A DNA stretch of 5,751 nucleotides. Origin: Pseudomonadota bacterium. GTDB taxonomy: Bacteria; Myxococcota; Myxococcia; Myxococcales; Myxococcaceae. The stretch is from assembly GCA_023424585.1 (NCBI GenBank), contig JAFADT010000304.1:1-5751 (forward strand), given 5' to 3'. A program made the translations under genes and the position numbers. The notes beneath the pieces are model-generated. The model ran no database searches and was not told the origin of the DNA. It saw nothing but the letters and a program-made list of their open reading frames with translations. Positions 1 through 5,651 of this stretch are shown here, piece after piece. The first letter of the stretch is position 1. The number at the start of each line of letters is the position of its first letter.

Positions 1-1
1 C

Positions 2-91
2 ACCGAAACGGACGCCGGTACCATCACCGACGCTGGCACCGAAACGGACGCCGGTACCACGACCGATGCGGGCACTGAAACGGACGCCGGC
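2..91 (+). repeat. 18-base tandem repeat coding TxTDAG hexapeptides
   Basis: Five in-frame 18-base units code for TETDAG/TITDAG/TETDAG/TTTDAG/TETDAG. Units alternate, so a 36-base higher-order period is also visible: two consecutive 36-base copies differ at only a few positions, and the fifth unit starts a third copy. The array is cut by the window edge and probably continues to the left. It encodes a flexible acidic linker. Arrays of this kind can change length in whole units without breaking the frame. Confidence 0.9.
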
Positions 92-604
92 TCCGGCTCC
101 TTCACCACCTGCGAGGGCACGTGCAAGGACACCGCCGTCACGGTCCAGATGGGGGAGAACCAGGTCGCCTTGACCAACGCCTTCTTCGGCTACGAGGAGC
201 CGGAGACTCCCGGGGAGCAGTGGACGCTGTGGATCGAACTCAACAACGGCACGCCGGGTGAGTGCCCGTCCGAGACCTCGGAGGTACCGCCGCAAATCGC
301 CAACATCTACTCCGTGACGGTGCCGGAGGATGCGACGCCCCAGGTGGGCTCCGAGGACGAGGGGCCGGCGTCGACGGTCATCGATTTCGATGGCTCGCTG
401 ATGCCGGATTTCTTCGTTGGCAGCACGGGCCTCACCTTCACGCCGGTGGCGGCCTCGCTGTGCCCCTCCTGCATCAAGGCGGGCACCCCGCCCGCGTCGC
501 ACTTCGTGGCCTTCGACGTGACGGGGGCCTTCGAGAACGGCAACCTCTCCGGCCACGCGTACGCCACCTACTGCCCCTCCCTCGACTACCTCCAGCAGGA
601 CTGA
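2..604 (+). CDS. Exported, probably lipid-anchored protein with TETDAG-repeat linker (5' partial)
   Basis: The reading frame is open from the left edge, so the true start and any signal peptide lie outside the window; 200 residues are visible. The first 30 residues are five tandem hexapeptides (TETDAG, TITDAG, TETDAG, TTTDAG, TETDAG), followed by a short Ser/Gly stretch. A globular part follows with six cysteines at visible residues 37, 41, 88, 154, 157 and 191, enough for three disulphides. Such low-complexity Asp/Ala/Gly linkers commonly follow the lipidated cysteine of myxobacterial surface lipoproteins, so I infer an outer-membrane or periplasmic lipoprotein; the lipobox itself is not visible. 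The globular domain matches no family I recognise, and no catalytic motif is apparent. An ATG at position 149 lies inside this frame but is not the likely start, because the repeats and the C37/C41 pair upstream are clearly coding. A hairpin follows the stop after about 20 bases. Confidence 0.8.
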   Translation, partial: TETDAGTITDAGTETDAGTTTDAGTETDAGSGSFTTCEGTCKDTAVTVQMGENQVALTNAFFGYEEPETPGEQWTLWIELNNGTPGECPSETSEVPPQIANIYSVTVPEDATPQVGSEDEGPASTVIDFDGSLMPDFFVGSTGLTFTPVAASLCPSCIKAGTPPASHFVAFDVTGAFENGNLSGHAYATYCPSLDYLQQD

Positions 605-624
605 GTCACCGGGCAGCGACGACA

Positions 625-658
625 GGCTGGCGGGACGGCGTGACACCTCCCGCCAGCC
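625..658 (+). terminator. Hairpin after the first gene, probable terminator
   Basis: A perfect 11-base inverted repeat, GGCTGGCGGGA (625-635) and TCCCGCCAGCC (648-658), encloses a 12-base loop and starts 20 bases after the stop codon at 604. The stem is very GC-rich. No T-run follows, so it is not a textbook intrinsic terminator, but its position and stability suggest a transcription end or an mRNA 3' stabiliser. Confidence 0.55.
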
Positions 659-881
659 GGCCTCCAAGCTCACGCACCGCGTTCAGCGTCTTCTGGATGG
701 CCGGGAAGGAGCCCTGTCACGATGCGCGCTGCGTGGCGACACACCGGGGCGTGGGACGGCGCCCTTGGTCCCGCCCTCGCCCTGTCCGTTTCATTCCGTC
801 CCTATCTTCAAGAGCCTGGGCTCGCCGGTGCTTCCTCCCGGCATCAGGCGGGATGATCCAAACGGATTTCCGGGAGGCCTT

Positions 882-895
882 TCGCCACGAGGCGA
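882..895 (+). promoter_or_regulatory. Small hairpin overlapping the amidohydrolase ribosome binding site
   Basis: TCGCC (882-886) and GGCGA (891-895) are perfect 5-base inverted repeats with a 4-base loop, ACGA. The right arm covers half of the only good Shine-Dalgarno candidate, GAGG at 889-892, just before the ATG at 899. It could dampen initiation, but stems this short are frequent in GC-rich DNA. Confidence 0.3.
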
Positions 896-898
896 GCC

Positions 899-2482
899 AT
901 GACCACCCGAGCATCCAACCCTACCGCTGAGCCCCCTCGCTACGTCCTGGAAGGCCGGGTGGTGACGCTCAACTCCCGGGATGAAGTGATTGAACGCGGG
1001 CGCGTCCTCGTCCGTGGCAGCCGCATCGTCGCGGTCGAGCCGTCGGGCGGCCCCCTCCCCGAGGCCTTCCGGGACGCCCTCCGCATCGACACCGGGGGGA
1101 CGCTGTATCCAGGGCTCATCGACCTGCACAACCACTTCGTCTACGACGTGCTCACGCTGTGGCACGTGCCGAAGCGCTACCTCAATCGCACCCAGTGGCC
1201 GCGCCACGCGGACTACGCCCCGCGCATCTCCCTGCCCATCCGCGTGCTCGCGGACCACGCGCCATCCGCCCGCGCCGTCGTCCGCTACATCGAAGCCAAG
1301 GCGCTGCTCGCCGGCACGACCACGGGCCAGGGCATCCGGACCCGCGTGTCTGGCGGCGAAGCCCTCTTCCGAGGCGCCATCCGCAACGTCGAGGAGCCCC
1401 ACGACGACCACCTGCCCGCAGGCAGCACCCGGGTGATGGACCTGCACGACGACACCGCGGACATCGAGTCCTTCCGCGACGCACTGGAATCCCGCGCCGC
1501 GTACTTCTACCACCTGGGCGAAGGCGTGGATGACTATGCCCATCACCGCTACCTCGACCTGGCGGACCATGACCTCGTCCAACCATCCCTGGTCGGCATC
1601 CACTGTCTGGGATTGCGGCGCCCGGACCTGGACACGATGGCCACCCGTGGCGCCAAGGTCGTGTGGTCCCCCTTCAGCAACCTGCTGTTGTATGGGCAGA
1701 CCTTGGCGCTGCGGGACCTGCTCGACTCGGGCGTGACGTTCTCCCTCGGCTGTGATTGGTCTCCCACCGGCAGCAAGAACCTGCTCCAGGAATTGAAGGT
1801 CGCGCGCCATGAAGCGGAGCGGCAGGGCGTGTCCCTGCCCTCCCGGACCCTGGTGCGCTCGGTGACGGCGGACGCCGCCCGGGTCGCAGGCTGGGAGACA
1901 CAGGTGGGCACGCTCCGGGCCCATGCCCTCGCGGACCTGCTGGTCATCGCGGGCGCCGATGGCGACCCCTATGACACGTTGATTGGCGCCACGGAGAAGC
2001 AGGTGCGCCTCGTCACCGTGGATGGCGTGGCCCGCTTCGGAGACCGCGCGCTGATGGAACGGCTCGCCTTCAACCGGAGCCATCCCCCCGAGCCCTGGGC
2101 CGTCGACGGCGTCGCGAAGGCCTTCCACCTGTGGGCGGACGACTCCCCGCTCAACGACCTGGGCTTCGAAGCCGCGCGCGCCCTGCTCGACGACGCCATG
2201 GCGGACCTGCCGGCCTTCCAGCGACGGATGGAACACGACGAGCGCGAGCTGCTCGGGCCGGGCGCCCCCAAGCCCTTCGTGCTCGTGCTCGACAATGAGC
2301 CGCAGGAGGTCTTCGCCACCGGCCCCGCCGCTGTCGAGTTCACCACCGACCTCCAGCAGGTGGCCGAGCGCATCACGCTCGATCCTCCGACGGTGAGTGG
2401 GCAGGACTACTGGGCGCTCGTCTCAGCGCAGCTCAACCTGGATGACACCCTGAAACAACGGCTGCGGAAGGACTATGCGTGA
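899..2482 (+). CDS. Amidohydrolase-superfamily metal-dependent hydrolase (cytosine deaminase/TrzN-like)
   Basis: This is a 527-residue cytoplasmic protein with no signal peptide. Residues 16-50 resemble the small N-terminal beta-sandwich (LEGRVVTLNSRDEVI...GSRIVAVEPSG) typical of the superfamily. GLIDLHNH (residues 72-79) supplies the HxH metal ligands H77/H79. H205 with E208 (FYHLGEG) fits the third His and the HxxE motif of deaminase-type members. H235 (GIHCLG) is the beta-6 His, SPFSN (257-261) is the substrate-side loop, and D286 (LGCDWS) is the conserved metal-binding Asp. Residues about 340-382 return to the beta-sandwich (ADLLVI...VRLVTVDG). All key residues are present, so an active hydrolase or deaminase of a cyclic C-N substrate is likely, but the substrate cannot be named. 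Residues about 390-527 form a C-terminal extension that I do not recognise. The ATG follows GAGG (889-892) at 6 bases. The gene is flanked by hairpins on both sides and is probably transcribed alone. Confidence 0.88.
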   Translation: MTTRASNPTAEPPRYVLEGRVVTLNSRDEVIERGRVLVRGSRIVAVEPSGGPLPEAFRDALRIDTGGTLYPGLIDLHNHFVYDVLTLWHVPKRYLNRTQWPRHADYAPRISLPIRVLADHAPSARAVVRYIEAKALLAGTTTGQGIRTRVSGGEALFRGAIRNVEEPHDDHLPAGSTRVMDLHDDTADIESFRDALESRAAYFYHLGEGVDDYAHHRYLDLADHDLVQPSLVGIHCLGLRRPDLDTMATRGAKVVWSPFSNLLLYGQTLALRDLLDSGVTFSLGCDWSPTGSKNLLQELKVARHEAERQGVSLPSRTLVRSVTADAARVAGWETQVGTLRAHALADLLVIAGADGDPYDTLIGATEKQVRLVTVDGVARFGDRALMERLAFNRSHPPEPWAVDGVAKAFHLWADDSPLNDLGFEAARALLDDAMADLPAFQRRMEHDERELLGPGAPKPFVLVLDNEPQEVFATGPAAVEFTTDLQQVAERITLDPPTVSGQDYWALVSAQLNLDDTLKQRLRKDYA

Positions 2483-2489
2483 AACAGGT

Positions 2490-2521
2490 CCGGCGCGGCG
2501 GCACCCTCCCCGCCGGGCCGG
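2490..2521 (+). terminator. Hairpin after the amidohydrolase gene
   Basis: Two 12-base arms, CCGGCGCGGCGG (2490-2501) and CCGCCGGGCCGG (2510-2521), pair at 11 of 12 positions around an 8-base loop and begin 8 bases after the stop codon. The following bases are A-rich (AAATAAAT) rather than T-rich, so it is an atypical terminator. It separates the amidohydrolase from the lipoprotein gene that starts 70 bases further on. Confidence 0.45.
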
Positions 2522-2575
2522 AAATAAATGCCCCTGACGGCGTAACCCCGGTGCGGCGGCGGTACTGGACCGGCC

Positions 2576-2582
2576 GGAAGGG
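2576..2582 (+). promoter_or_regulatory. Ribosome binding site of the delta-60 lipoprotein gene
   Basis: GGAAGGG is a good purine-rich Shine-Dalgarno sequence, 9 bases before the ATG at 2592. It fixes the start that gives the complete lipoprotein signal sequence. Confidence 0.65.
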
Positions 2583-2591
2583 TCATTTCAA

Positions 2592-3977
2592 ATGTTTCAC
2601 TGCGTACGGAAGGCTGGATGGGTGGCACTGGCGGCGAGCGCCCTGCTCGTGGGCGGCGGGGCCTGCGGGGGCGACGACAACGCCCCTGACGACGAACCGT
2701 CCTCGGACGCGGGGACGCAGCCGGACGCCGGCACGAAGCTCCCCGCGGAGGAAGGCCGGGCGCTGGCGGTGTCCAAGGGCGGCCTCATCGTGGTGGGCTC
2801 CACCGAGGTGAACCTGGCGACGACGGGCGTGGACATGCTCGTGCGGCGCTACACCGCGTCGGGGGAAGTGGACACGTCCTTCGGCACGCAGGGCTCGGTG
2901 GTGCTGGACTTCGAGGGTCCCGCCGAGGGCCCCATCTCCGGCCAGCGGGAGCAGGACGACCGCGCGGACACGGTGGCGGTGCTCGAGGATGGCAGCATCC
3001 TGGTCGCGGGCTTCGCGCGGGGTGGCAGCAAGACGGATTCGCGCGACTTCGCGGTGGTGAAGCTCCAGGCCAACGGCCAACTGGACACGGGCTTCAACAA
3101 GACGGGCCGCTCGCGCCTGCACTTCGGCGAGGAGAACGCCGTCGACTTCGTCGGCACCGTCCGCGCCATCCTGCCGCTGGCAGACGGCCGCTTCTACGTC
3201 GGCGGGTTCCTGACCAAGTCCGACGGACTCGACGAGGACTTCGCGCTCATCCGCTACAACGCGGACGGCTCGCTCGACACGACGTTCAAGTCCGCGGGCA
3301 GCCCGTCCGGCAGCTGGATTGGCGGCGCGTACACGAACGCGGAGTCCGTGCAGGGCATGGTGCTCCAGGGCTCCAGCGTCGTGCTGGGGGGAGGGAACGA
3401 CTTCGCGGCCGTGCGCATCACCTCCAGTGGCAGCCAGGACATGACGTTCGGCACCTCTGGCCTCGCGAAGAGCGAAGGCGGCCAGGCTCACGCCCTGGTG
3501 GCGCGGCCGAATGGCGGCTTCCTGCTCGCGGGCGAGCGCCAGGACGTGAAGGTCGGCGGTGAAATGCACGGCGTGCTCAAGCTGGTGGCGTACACAGCGG
3601 ACGGTCAGCCGGACGTCACCTTCGGCCCGGCGGGAGTGAGGGAGCTCACCGCGCCCGCGGGCGTGCTGGATGTGGTGGACGTCAGCGGCCTGCGGATCCA
3701 GGCGGACGGGAAGATCCTCATCTTCGCGGACGTGTACGCGAAGCCTGTCCTCTTCCGCCTCCTGGCCAACGGCGACCTGGACACGTCGTTTGGCACGGAC
3801 GGCATGGTGCGTTGGCCGGAGACGCAGCTGGCGGTACCGCTGTTCATCCGCTCCACCACCGGACCGAAGCTGGCCATCCTGGGCGACAAGGCCTTCGTCA
3901 CGGACGCGAACATCCATTCATCCGGGTTCTTCCCAGACGAGAACGCGCGCGTGCTGCTCCAGAGCACGGGGCTGTAG
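2592..3977 (+). CDS. Delta-60 repeat lipoprotein
   Basis: The protein has 461 residues. The N-terminus has a basic start (R6, K7), a hydrophobic stretch (residues 8-24) and a cysteine at 25 followed by GGDD, fitting a type II (lipoprotein) signal; the -3 residue is Gly rather than the usual Leu, a loose lipobox. Residues 28-52 form an acidic linker with two DAG units (SSDAGTQPDAGT). The rest contains six copies of the delta-60 signature, roughly [L/V/P/Q]DxxFxxxG, with key Asp at 94, 165, 229, 283, 341 and 397 (spacing 54-71). Each is preceded by a strand pattern such as DFAVVKL or DFALIRYNADG and followed by a DGxxLVAG-like strand. This family (TIGR02608/DUF5122) is thought to fold as beta-propeller blades. 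I infer a surface or periplasmic binding or structural protein; no enzyme motif is seen. GGAAGGG (2576-2582) lies 9 bases before the ATG and supports this start. A strong hairpin follows the stop. Confidence 0.9.
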   Translation: MFHCVRKAGWVALAASALLVGGGACGGDDNAPDDEPSSDAGTQPDAGTKLPAEEGRALAVSKGGLIVVGSTEVNLATTGVDMLVRRYTASGEVDTSFGTQGSVVLDFEGPAEGPISGQREQDDRADTVAVLEDGSILVAGFARGGSKTDSRDFAVVKLQANGQLDTGFNKTGRSRLHFGEENAVDFVGTVRAILPLADGRFYVGGFLTKSDGLDEDFALIRYNADGSLDTTFKSAGSPSGSWIGGAYTNAESVQGMVLQGSSVVLGGGNDFAAVRITSSGSQDMTFGTSGLAKSEGGQAHALVARPNGGFLLAGERQDVKVGGEMHGVLKLVAYTADGQPDVTFGPAGVRELTAPAGVLDVVDVSGLRIQADGKILIFADVYAKPVLFRLLANGDLDTSFGTDGMVRWPETQLAVPLFIRSTTGPKLAILGDKAFVTDANIHSSGFFPDENARVLLQSTGL

Positions 3978-3990
3978 CCGTGCGGCCTGA

Positions 3991-4019
3991 AGCCTGGCAC
4001 CGAGCACGGGTGCCAGGCT
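3991..4019. terminator. Strong hairpin between convergent genes, probable terminator
   Basis: A perfect 11-base inverted repeat, AGCCTGGCACC (3991-4001) and GGTGCCAGGCT (4009-4019), encloses a 7-base loop and begins 13 bases after the stop of the delta-60 lipoprotein. It lies in the gap between two converging genes, so it could stop transcription from either side. No T-run follows on either strand. Confidence 0.6.
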
Positions 4020-4034
4020 CCTCACGCCGGATGC

Positions 4035-4194
4035 GAGGCTTTGAAGGACCTGGCAGGTGTTGTGGTAGAGCGCTCGGGTGCAGTGACCGTTGTCCTTCAA
4101 TGCGGCCTCTTTCACCCCATCAAAGCCTCACCTCCCAAGCGCACACGGACCACGGAATGCCGCGCATCTCCTTCTCCTGACCTTCAGAGGCCGC
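4035..4194. repeat. Overlapping inverted repeats in the convergent intergenic region
   Basis: Three inverted repeats share arms. TTGAAGGAC (4041-4049) pairs with GTCCTTCAA (4092-4100), extended by GAGGC (4035-4039) with GCCTC (4105-4109) across an internal loop. GAGGCTTTG (4035-4043) pairs perfectly with CAAAGCCTC (4121-4129). GCGGCCTCT (4102-4110) pairs perfectly with AGAGGCCGC (4186-4194). Because the arms overlap, the pairings are mutually exclusive. A short dyad, ACCTG-G-CAGGT (4048-4058), lies inside. The arrangement could be a structured 3' untranslated region, a small RNA or the remnant of a palindromic element. No open frame of note is present. Confidence 0.55.
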
Positions 4195-4195
4195 G

Positions 4196-4741
4196 TCAGT
4201 CGGTGAAGACGGGCGGGGTCGTCTGGGTGAGGATGGGCACGGGCTTGTCGCCGGACATCGCCAGGAGGCCCTTGAGGCACCGCGCGGCGAGCAGCCAGTT
4301 CCTCGGGTCCTTCATGTCGAGCCCGCCGACGAGCTGTTTGAGGATGCTGAGGGTGTCGAAGTAGACGCGCTCGCACACCAGCGTCTCGGACGCGTCGAAG
4401 ATGAAGTACGCCGACATGCGCACCCGGAACTTGTTGCCCGTGGCGGGAATCTGGCCCAGCGGCCCCAGGTGGGTGCCCATGAGCCAGAACTCCACGATGA
4501 CGGCATCATCGCTGTGCCGCAGCGAGATGATTTCGTGGTGCTGGTCCGGGAAGGCCACGCGGGTTTCGCGGTAGTAGTCGCGCACCGCGCTGTTGCCGTC
4601 GTGGACCGTCAGGGTGGGGATAAGCTCGTAATGCGGGTGCGGGAAGGTCGATAGGACGGCGTCCCAGTCCTGCCTCACCTCGTCGTGGAAGTGCGCCAAC
4701 ACCAGCTTCTGTCGTGCCTTGCGGACCTGCTCCGTGAGCAT
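4196..4741 (-). CDS. SnoaL-like (NTF2-fold) ester cyclase family protein
   Basis: This is a 181-residue protein with no signal peptide and no membrane segment, so probably cytosolic. The pattern fits the SnoaL-like polyketide cyclase/ester cyclase group of the NTF2-like fold: an N-terminal helix with F18 and W26 ahead of a short strand, then AFPDQHHEI (residues 63-71), VEFWLMGTHLGPL (83-95), the IPATGNKFRVR segment (98-108), and AYFIFD leading to VYFDTLSILKQL (111-137). In this family the sheet encloses a small hydrophobic cavity that binds or cyclises a small molecule. Many members have no known substrate, and no polyketide synthase gene is nearby, so the reaction is not assignable. Residues about 140-181 extend beyond the core. 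The ATG is preceded by GGAGG (complement of 4746-4750) at 4 bases. The gene is divergent from the secreted protein at 4845 and convergent with the delta-60 lipoprotein gene. Confidence 0.85.
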   Translation of the reverse strand: MLTEQVRKARQKLVLAHFHDEVRQDWDAVLSTFPHPHYELIPTLTVHDGNSAVRDYYRETRVAFPDQHHEIISLRHSDDAVIVEFWLMGTHLGPLGQIPATGNKFRVRMSAYFIFDASETLVCERVYFDTLSILKQLVGGLDMKDPRNWLLAARCLKGLLAMSGDKPVPILTQTTPPVFTD

Positions 4742-4844
4742 GCGGCCTCCGTGGAGCGCCCCAGCTTACGGGCCCGGCCCTGGCGGAGGCACGGCCCGTG
4801 CAATCAATTTCCAGCGCAGTCCCCCCCCTCCACGGAGCAATCCC
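4742..4844. promoter_or_regulatory. Divergent intergenic region with shared leader elements and a dyad
   Basis: This 103-base region must hold the start signals for both flanking genes. A 10-base element reads CTCCACGGAG on the minus strand just before the SnoaL-like gene (4747-4756) and again on the plus strand just before the secreted-protein gene (4828-4837); each copy contains that gene's Shine-Dalgarno GGAG. Between them lies a perfect odd dyad, CACGG-C-CCGTG (4790-4800), and ACGGGCC (4768-4774) pairs with GGCCCGT (4793-4799). A run of eight C (4821-4828) abuts the right element. I could not identify a confident -35/-10 pair on either strand. Confidence 0.55.
4834..4837 (+). promoter_or_regulatory. 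Ribosome binding site deciding the start of the secreted-protein gene
   Basis: GGAG lies 7 bases before the ATG at 4845. The frame is open further upstream to an ATG at 4719, but that start would overlap the beginning of the opposite-strand SnoaL-like gene and would put a Pro/Gly-rich stretch before the signal peptide. The start at 4845 is therefore preferred. Confidence 0.7.
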
Positions 4845-5651
4845 ATGGACATGCGCTGGAAGAACCGCGGCTCACTCATTCGTAATGCACTCGGACTCGG
4901 AGTCGGCGTCGGGCTGCTGTTGGCCGCATCGCCGGGCATCGCCAGGGACGCGACGGGCGACGGCTGCACGTGGTTCTCCGGCGTGGAGAGCTGCCCGCTC
5001 GACGCCTCACGGCTGTCCGCCACGAACGAGGGGCTGCTCGTCAAGAGCGTGGATGGAAAGCAGGCGGGAGTGAGCCTTCACCTGGAGGGCGCCACCGGCT
5101 GGGATGCGTGGCTGAGCCCCCTGGAGCCAGACGCGAACAGCCGGATGCTGCTGACCTTCATCGGGGCCCAGCCGGACGGCACGTCGGAGCTGCTGGAGCG
5201 GGTGGCCGTCGCGCACTCGAAGGCGGAGAACCAGGGCGCCATCTACGTGGACGCCTCGGTGCACGGGGCCTCCACCTACACCGTGAGGGGCTACGTCGGC
5301 GGACAGCTGGCCTTCGAACGCTTCGGCGTGGCGCCCGTCCCGGAGAGCCCCGGGGGCCCGGCGGGCCTCGCGAGCAACACACAGTTCGCCCGGCTCGTGG
5401 CCTTCCCCGGGAAGTGGGGCAGCGGCCACGGCGTCATCGCCGGGCCCAACGGAGAGACGTGCACGCCCGGCCTGGATTTTCCGTTCCCCCGGCCCGTCCG
5501 CTTCCCCGACCGCACCCTGTCGGCCGCGGTGGACCTCGTCACCTTCCAGCCTGAAGGCGTCAACTCCAAGGCAAGCGCGCTCCAGGAGGTGTCACTTCAG
5601 GGAGAGGGGATGCAGAGCTTCACCCTCCAGAAGGTGGCGCGCACCCCTTGA
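4845..5651 (+). CDS. Secreted protein of unknown function with signal peptide
   Basis: This is a 268-residue protein from the preferred ATG. The N-terminus is a classical Sec signal peptide: a basic region (R4, K6, R8, R13), a hydrophobic core (residues 15-29, ALGLGVGVGLLLAAS) and a likely cleavage after GIA (residue 33). There is no cysteine at the cleavage site, so it is not a lipoprotein. The mature part has three cysteines (C41, C50, C206); C41 and C50 are close enough to form a disulphide. Alternating hydrophobic stretches such as GVSLHLEG, MLLTFIGA, GAIYVDAS and YTVRGYVGG suggest a mostly beta fold. I do not recognise a family or catalytic motif. An in-frame ATG two codons later (4851) is a possible alternative start. 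The gene is divergent from the SnoaL-like gene and may share its regulation. Confidence 0.8.
   Translation: MDMRWKNRGSLIRNALGLGVGVGLLLAASPGIARDATGDGCTWFSGVESCPLDASRLSATNEGLLVKSVDGKQAGVSLHLEGATGWDAWLSPLEPDANSRMLLTFIGAQPDGTSELLERVAVAHSKAENQGAIYVDASVHGASTYTVRGYVGGQLAFERFGVAPVPESPGGPAGLASNTQFARLVAFPGKWGSGHGVIAGPNGETCTPGLDFPFPRPVRFPDRTLSAAVDLVTFQPEGVNSKASALQEVSLQGEGMQSFTLQKVARTP

Larger units (their letters stand above)
605..898. other. Non-coding gap between two plus-strand genes
   Basis: The gap holds no convincing gene. Open frames cross it only as continuations of out-of-frame readings and have neither a ribosome binding site nor plausible protein composition. Besides the hairpin at 625-658, a weaker bulged hairpin is visible at 747-776 (GGGC + GGGAC pairing with GTCCC + GCCC, 2-base bulge, 10-base loop). 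I could not identify a convincing -35/-10 pair, although the promoter of the following amidohydrolase gene must lie here unless it is read through from upstream. Confidence 0.6.

Noticed and set aside
262..930. Open frame overlapping the first gene and running through the following gap
   Set aside because: It is out of frame with the evident cysteine-containing protein, Arg/Pro-rich and without a ribosome binding site. The gap part shows no protein-like pattern.
791..2236. Long open frame (481 codons) on the minus strand opposite the amidohydrolase gene
   Set aside because: It is the mirror frame of a high-GC gene. Its composition is rich in Arg, Gly, Val and His without domain pattern, while the plus-strand protein has a complete set of catalytic motifs.
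2583..3917. Long open frame (444 codons) on the minus strand opposite the delta-60 lipoprotein
   Set aside because: Same codon-bias shadow effect. It has Arg/Val/His/Ala-rich composition and no recognisable domain, whereas the plus strand shows a lipoprotein signal and six family repeats.
3994..4012. TGGCAC suggesting a sigma-54 promoter
   Set aside because: The required TTGC element does not follow at the right spacing, and the string is part of the stem of the terminator hairpin.
4048..4120. tRNA-like string GGTAGAGCGCTCG resembling a D-arm
   Set aside because: No acceptor stem closes around it, and no T-arm with a GTTCGA-like loop follows at the right distance.
4719..4844. Upstream ATG extending the secreted protein by 42 residues
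   Set aside because: It would overlap the start of the opposite gene and place a Pro/Gly-rich stretch before an obvious signal peptide. The start at 4845 has a well-spaced GGAG.
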